Of a stretch of DNA of 55,770 nt, positions 52,078 through 55,770 are shown piece after piece. Numbering within the stretch: the first letter of the stretch is position 1; every line of letters starts with the position of its first letter. Location: positions 1 to 55,770 of the forward strand of contig UQGM01000014.1 in assembly GCA_900540535.1 (NCBI GenBank). Reading direction: 5' to 3'. The position numbers were made by a program, and so were the translations under genes. Source of the stretch: an uncultured Oscillospiraceae bacterium. GTDB lineage: Bacteria > Bacillota > Clostridia > Oscillospirales > Acutalibacteraceae. The notes under the pieces were generated by a model that saw nothing but the letters and a program-made list of their open reading frames with translations, ran no database searches and was not told where the DNA came from.

Positions 52078-52625
52078 AAATCCGATGGGACTTAGAGTCT
52101 CGTCGGATTTTTACGTAAGAGAGGGATTCGAACCCTGAGAGGGTGAGCAGCGTAAAGAAAACAGTCCGGTGGACTGTTTTCAGCTGCGAAATTCGCAGCA
52201 GCTGTGCTGCAAGAACGCTTTACGCAGTGCGAAGCACAGCGTAAACATCCCTCCGGGCGGGCCAGACTGAGTCTGGACGCATTTTGCGTTTGGACTCTTT
52301 TTGTTTGTTAGAAGTAATACGCTTGCAATTTTACCGGCATCTTTTTTTATATCTGTGACCAAAAGCCGAAGGGACTTAAATTTCGTCGGATTTTTAAGTA
52401 AGAGAGTGATTTGCACCCTGAAATGGTGAGTTATGGCACTACTTAAAAAGAAGAAAATAAAAATTTAAAGCAGTACAGTATTGCTGATTTTTACGACCTT
52501 GCTACAATAATCTGTTAAAGAGGTATCACAAATAATAGCAAAAATATCAGTGGATATTTTTTACAGTTAAAAAACAATGTCTATTTCCCTCTCTTTTGGA
52601 AAAAACAAAAGGGGAGGAGAAAGTT
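52078..52625. other. Repeat-rich intergenic region after tRNA-Arg
   Basis: About 550 bases with no credible gene. It holds two diverged copies (roughly 80% identical by eye) of a ~70-base module (52078-52147 and 52362-52430: hairpin with CCGATGGGACT, CGTCGGATTTTT, then AGAGAGGGATTCG-like T-arm complement), a hairpin GAGTC...GACTC with T-run (about 52268-52302), GC-rich stem structures at 52160-52245, and the second tRNA 3' end at 52247. Looks like a scar of integration or tRNA-linked repeat expansion. Confidence 0.6.
52247..52266 (+). repeat. 20-bp direct repeat matching the tRNA-Arg 3' end, copy 2
   Basis: Exact copy of 52058-52077, 189 bases downstream, not in a tRNA gene. Candidate second attachment site or duplication scar. 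Confidence 0.85.
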
Positions 52626-53300
52626 ATGGATATATTAAAAGTGATACTTACAGCATTTCTCTCGGCTGGAACGCTGTTTCTTATTGCAAAGATAATGGGA
52701 CACAAGCAAATGGCGCAGCTTGACTTTTTTGATTATATTAACGGTATTACCATAGGTTCAATTGCAGCGGAGCTTGCAACGGAATTGGAATCTCCCTTGA
52801 AACCTCTTACGGCGATGATAGTGTACGGAAGTATCTCAGTATCTTTAAGTGTTATTACGAGAAAATTTCCGAGAACCAGAAAATATATCAACGGTACTCC
52901 TACGGTGATAATGAACGGCGGGAAAATTTACCGTAAAAATATGAAAAAGGCAAAACTTGATTTAAGTGAATTTATGGTTATGTGCCGTCAGGAAGGATAC
53001 TTTGATTTAACCGAAATACAAACGGCCATTTTTGAATATAACGGACGGCTTACTATATTGCCGGTAAGTGAGAAACGCCCCATAGAGCCGGCGGATATGA
53101 ACCTTACTGTTTTACCGGCTGCGCTTTTTGCAGAGGTCATTATGGACGGAAGAATTTTAGGTGAAAATCTCGAAAAAATGGGACTTGACGAAATATGGCT
53201 TCAAAAGAGAATAAAGGAGCAGGGATATAAAAAGATGACTGAGATTTATCTCGGAATATGTGATAATAATAAAAATCTCGTTTTGTTCAAGGGCGAATAA
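52626..53300 (+). CDS. DUF421-family membrane protein (YetF/YcaP-like)
   Basis: A 224-residue protein with three N-terminal helices (about 3-22, 38-55, 61-78) and a cytoplasmic domain with two beta-rich DUF421 repeats (GTPTVIMNGGKIYRKNM..., QTAIFEYNGRLTILPVS). The motif LIAKIMGHKQMAQLDFFDY is characteristic. ATG 52626 chosen for GGGGAGGAG nine bases upstream. Function of the family is unclear; some are spore-related (YetF). Followed by a strong terminator. Confidence 0.88.
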   Translation: MDILKVILTAFLSAGTLFLIAKIMGHKQMAQLDFFDYINGITIGSIAAELATELESPLKPLTAMIVYGSISVSLSVITRKFPRTRKYINGTPTVIMNGGKIYRKNMKKAKLDLSEFMVMCRQEGYFDLTEIQTAIFEYNGRLTILPVSEKRPIEPADMNLTVLPAALFAEVIMDGRILGENLEKMGLDEIWLQKRIKEQGYKKMTEIYLGICDNNKNLVLFKGE

Positions 53301-53307
53301 AAATAAA

Positions 53308-53345
53308 ACAGCACAGCGGGAAATACAATCATTCCGCTGTGCTGT
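53308..53345. terminator. Bidirectional terminator between convergent genes
   Basis: Hairpin ACAGCACAGCGG / CCGCTGTGCTGT. Confidence 0.88.
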
Positions 53346-53352
53346 TGTTGTT

Positions 53353-53880
53353 TTAGCAGTTCCAGTTTATTTTTGCGGGATTCGGTTCGTCCTGAACCGA
53401 AACTTTTTTAAGCTCATCAAAAGCTTTTTGAAGTTCTTCTTTGGCCGCTTTGTCGTAATTTTCGGCAGTTTTAGAAAGTCCAAGCTTATGGTACGCATAT
53501 GCCGCCGCACCGTAAAAAAGGAATCCCAGTGAATTTGTGGGAGTTTGTACCACAGCGCAGGCGGTGGAAACGGCTCTTGCCGCAGCCTGTGCTATGGGAT
53601 TATCAGCAATATTTCTGGCTGTTTCAGCGGCAGCTTTAAGATAAGGCTTAATATCTTTAAGAGCTCTTTCTCCTCCGAGATATTCTCTGCAAGCTGCTAT
53701 TGCGCTTTTTAAAGAATCATCTTGTGGCACCTCTTCAAGAAAAATACTCAGATAATTTTCCTCTGCATAGTTTATTGCCCATTTTGAAAGAGTTTCATGA
53801 CTTTGAGTTTCAATGAGGTTCATTAAATTTATGCATTCTACGCTTTTTATATCGCCTAACATCTTTCTAAGTTTTGCCAT
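53353..53880 (-). CDS. Imm5-like putative immunity protein
   Basis: A 175-residue mostly helical protein similar to the Imm-5-like family of putative polymorphic-toxin immunity proteins: LSKWAINYAEENYL, AIAACREYLGGE, ETARNIADNPIAQAAARAVS, TPTNSLGFLFYGAAAYAYHK. There is no toxin gene or secretion system nearby. It is 25 bases downstream of the metallophosphoesterase gene on the same strand, with a weak GGGGG ribosome site, so it is probably cotranscribed with it. Function uncertain; a lone immunity-like protein may be an orphan. Confidence 0.55.
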   Translation of the reverse strand: MAKLRKMLGDIKSVECINLMNLIETQSHETLSKWAINYAEENYLSIFLEEVPQDDSLKSAIAACREYLGGERALKDIKPYLKAAAETARNIADNPIAQAAARAVSTACAVVQTPTNSLGFLFYGAAAYAYHKLGLSKTAENYDKAAKEELQKAFDELKKVSVQDEPNPAKINWNC

Positions 53881-53905
53881 AATTGAAGCCCCCGTAAATG
53901 AAAGG

Positions 53906-55039
53906 TTAAAATGCGTATTTAATAATCACTGCGCCTGCTACGATTACAGCTGCTGCCACAACGCCTTTTACAATCATGGGCTTTGCAGCGTCAAAGGAGC
54001 TTGGTGCATGGGTATAGATAAAATACTTAAAGGGATTTGTAACTCTCTTTCCTAAAAGAGAACGGTAGGTTATAACTCTTGTTTCGTATTTTTCGGGAGA
54101 ATTTTCATCAATTTCAAAAACTCGTACGCCTCTGTCAAGACCGGGACCATAAACGTTAAAGCCGGCACCGGGTGTGTAGCCCAAATCTATTCCATCAACT
54201 GTACCATTAAAGCAGTTAATGTGGTCGTGGCCGAAATATGCGCCTATAACATCGCCCTGTTTAACCCAAGAGTCGAACTGACCGCTGCTCTTAAAGGGAG
54301 ATGCAATATTCTCTTTCATAAACGAACCGGGTTTCTGCCATTTTTCATCGAGTATGTAAAAATCGGGATTAGCTCTGTTTCCCTGTATTGCACCCTTTGT
54401 GTCTTTAGAAACTTTCCTAAGCAAACGGTACATTTCCGGTACCGGGATGTGCTGGAATACAAGGGAGGGAACAGGCTTACCGCCGTTTTCGTTTTTAAGC
54501 TGCTGACTTGTTTCTTCGTACCATTTAATCTGTTCAGGGGATACAGCGGCATATCCGCCGTCAGGATTCTTTTCGAGAGAATCGATTATATAGAGATTAA
54601 AAACTACTTTATCAGAATTTTCTGAATAAATCGGGAGATTAAAAGTTGCAAGACCTCCCGGCATTGAATCATCTGAGGAACCGTTTACACATGTGGAATA
54701 GCTCTTGTAGTATTCCATTTGCTTCTCTTTGCCGCACCCTGCAAAGCGGTCGTGGTTTCCGAATGTAGCTGCAAAGGGAATCCCTCTTTTTTCAAGGGGA
54801 GTAATAATTTTATCAATTGTTATTCTGGCTTTTTCATTTCCGTCGCCGCCGGCAAGGTTGAAACCATAGCCTTTAATCTGGTCGCCTGTGAAAACCACAA
54901 GATCGGGCTTTTCAGTATCTAAAGCCGCCTCTATTAATCTTACCGTATCAGTAGCGGTTTTTTGTGTATCCTGAGTATCGGTAATCTGCATGATTTTAAG
55001 TTTTCCGTTTTTAAAACGAAGCTTTTTGCTGTTATCCAT
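53906..55039 (-). CDS. Metallophosphoesterase with C-terminal membrane helix
   Basis: A 377-residue calcineurin-type phosphoesterase with motifs ITDTQDTQ (D-x-Q variant), FTGDQIKG, FGNHDRF, QHIPVPE and GHDHINCF, like the purple-acid/Dcr2-type family in Clostridia. No N-terminal signal, but a C-terminal helix (about 352-376) could tether it to the membrane. It is divergent to a close paralog starting at 55267, with a shared 227-base regulatory region. Substrate unknown. Confidence 0.87.
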   Translation of the reverse strand: MDNSKKLRFKNGKLKIMQITDTQDTQKTATDTVRLIEAALDTEKPDLVVFTGDQIKGYGFNLAGGDGNEKARITIDKIITPLEKRGIPFAATFGNHDRFAGCGKEKQMEYYKSYSTCVNGSSDDSMPGGLATFNLPIYSENSDKVVFNLYIIDSLEKNPDGGYAAVSPEQIKWYEETSQQLKNENGGKPVPSLVFQHIPVPEMYRLLRKVSKDTKGAIQGNRANPDFYILDEKWQKPGSFMKENIASPFKSSGQFDSWVKQGDVIGAYFGHDHINCFNGTVDGIDLGYTPGAGFNVYGPGLDRGVRVFEIDENSPEKYETRVITYRSLLGKRVTNPFKYFIYTHAPSSFDAAKPMIVKGVVAAAVIVAGAVIIKYAF

Positions 55040-55104
55040 AAAATGACAAGACCTCTTTAATTTCTCAAATTTGTAACGGTAAAATCATAACATAAAATAT
55101 TGTT

Positions 55105-55120
55105 AAATGCCATAGCATTT
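55105..55120. promoter_or_regulatory. 16-bp inverted repeat in the divergent regulatory region
   Basis: AAATGC-CATA-GCATTT, in the spacer between the two divergent metallophosphoesterase genes. Possible regulator site; no regulator assigned. Confidence 0.5.
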
Positions 55121-55199
55121 GGCAAAATGGTGTAAGATTGTTAAAGAATTATAGTAATAACATAAAAATTAGACGATTTAAGTAAAATGGTGTTGTTTT

Positions 55200-55227
55200 T
55201 TGACACGGAAACGTTATCATATATAAT
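55200..55227 (+). promoter_or_regulatory. Promoter with embedded catabolite-responsive-element-like site
   Basis: TTGACA (55200-55205) and TATAAT (55222-55227), spacer 16. CGGAAACGTTATCA (55206-55219) matches the CcpA cre consensus TGNAANCGNTNNCA at all but the first base, placed to block the promoter. Supports glucose/CcpA repression. Confidence 0.65.
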
Positions 55228-55266
55228 AGCGGAGTTTAAAATTCTATACTAAAAGGAGAACGCAAT

Positions 55267-55770
55267 ATGCGCAGCGAAGGAGAAACGCTGAAGTTTAAAA
55301 ACGGTAAATTTAAGGTTATGCATATAACCGATACCCAGGAAAGTGCGGCAGTTGCAAAGGATACCCTGAAACTTATAAACGCCGCCTTGGATGCTGAAAA
55401 ACCGGATCTGGTAGTTTTCACAGGCGATCAGATTAAAGGTTACAGTGTTACATTCCTCGGTAAAAACAAGGAAGAAATTATTAAAAAGACAATTGGAAAA
55501 ATTATTGAGCCGGTAGTAAAGAGAAATATACCCTTTGCGGTTACATTCGGAAACCATGACCGGCAGACAGGTATTTCAAACGACAGACAGATTAAGTTTT
55601 ATGAAGAGTACAACCAGTGCGTAAAGGGAGCAGACGTATATGGCAGCGGAACCTATACCGTACCAATTGAAGGTGCTGATGGAAAGCCCGCAATGAATAT
55701 CTATATGGTTGATTCAGGCGGAGATGCAAAGGGCGGCGGATACGAAGCTGTTACCCCTGAGCAGATAGAG
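55267..55770 (+). CDS. Metallophosphoesterase paralog (3' end beyond window)
   Basis: The first 168 codons of a protein very similar to the divergent neighbour: LKFKNGKFKVMHITDTQES at the start, FTGDQIKGYS, and FGNHDRQ, with the D-x-Q metal motif; frame remains open to the end of the window. AAAAGGAG precedes the ATG. Inferred to be a tandem-inverted duplicate of 53906-55039 under a catabolite-controlled promoter. Confidence 0.9.
   Translation, partial: MRSEGETLKFKNGKFKVMHITDTQESAAVAKDTLKLINAALDAEKPDLVVFTGDQIKGYSVTFLGKNKEEIIKKTIGKIIEPVVKRNIPFAVTFGNHDRQTGISNDRQIKFYEEYNQCVKGADVYGSGTYTVPIEGADGKPAMNIYMVDSGGDAKGGGYEAVTPEQIE

Noticed and set aside
52180..52416. 78-codon minus-strand frame in the tRNA-linked repeat region.
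   Set aside because: Covers repeats and hairpins; no ribosome site or recognisable domain.

Overview
The window looks like a low-to-moderate GC Firmicute of the class Clostridia, most likely a gut Oscillospirales/Ruminococcaceae-type bacterium. The basis is gene content: a T-box riboswitch, an HPr-like protein without its catalytic His, an FHA-FtsW-PBP operon, TnpV-type mobile DNA, AGGAGG ribosome sites and very large secreted repeat proteins. No database search was run; all assignments come from reading motifs and gene order. The first ~955 bases are far more AT-rich and carry a piece of recG that stops abruptly inside the helicase domain, exactly where a convergent gene begins. This end is probably a chimeric join.

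Layout. 1-0.95 kb: truncated recG. 0.95-8.5 kb: Ca2+ P-type ATPase, a small holin-like protein, pyrE, then a cell-wall operon on the minus strand (FHA protein, FtsW/RodA-family protein, class B penicillin-binding protein). 8.6-10.2 kb: galM and a YtrA-type GntR regulator. 10.5-17.9 kb: two tandem ~1,120-residue secreted paralogs sharing a 210-bp perfectly identical tract. 17.9-21.1 kb: an L-fucose operon (GH29 fucosidase, a stand-alone GH29-C-terminus-like protein, FucU mutarotase, membrane-anchored phosphodiesterase). 21.4-24.8 kb: a tryptophan T-box (specifier UGG) controlling a TrpXYZ-type ABC transporter plus an HPr-like protein lacking His15. 25-31.6 kb: TrkH/KtrB potassium channel, O-antigen-ligase-family protein, a YkuE-like metallophosphoesterase, a GPH-family sugar symporter and a lipoprotein metallophosphoesterase.

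The lipoprotein metallophosphoesterase gene is split by a 1.42-kb cassette (XRE repressor, small membrane protein, TnpV) bounded by a 6-bp direct repeat; removing the cassette restores one 460-codon frame. After it come a PHP phosphoesterase and two further giant secreted proteins (34.5-42.6 kb), one with a degenerate metallophosphoesterase domain plus helical repeats, the other with about twelve ~72-residue FIVAR-like repeats. 42.8-44.9 kb holds a DUF2975/HTH/lipoprotein operon behind a consensus promoter flanked by a 29-bp perfect inverted repeat. 45-48.9 kb is housekeeping RNA and DNA metabolism: tmRNA, smpB, recR, ybaB, dnaX and the SRP RNA. 49-53.3 kb: uppP, azlCD, an HAD phosphatase, tRNA-Arg(CCG) with a duplicated 3' end, and a DUF421 membrane protein. 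53.3-55.8 kb: an immunity-like protein and two divergently transcribed metallophosphoesterase paralogs; the second runs off the end of the window.

Recurring themes are extracytoplasmic phosphoesterases (five metallophosphoesterase-fold genes plus one alkaline-phosphatase-fold gene), very large unanchored secreted repeat proteins, and small membrane-protein/XRE-regulator pairs. The most unusual observations are the cassette insertion with its operator array, the gene-conversion tract, the free GH29-tail protein, the Trp T-box operon ending in a His-less HPr, and the duplicated tRNA 3' end.
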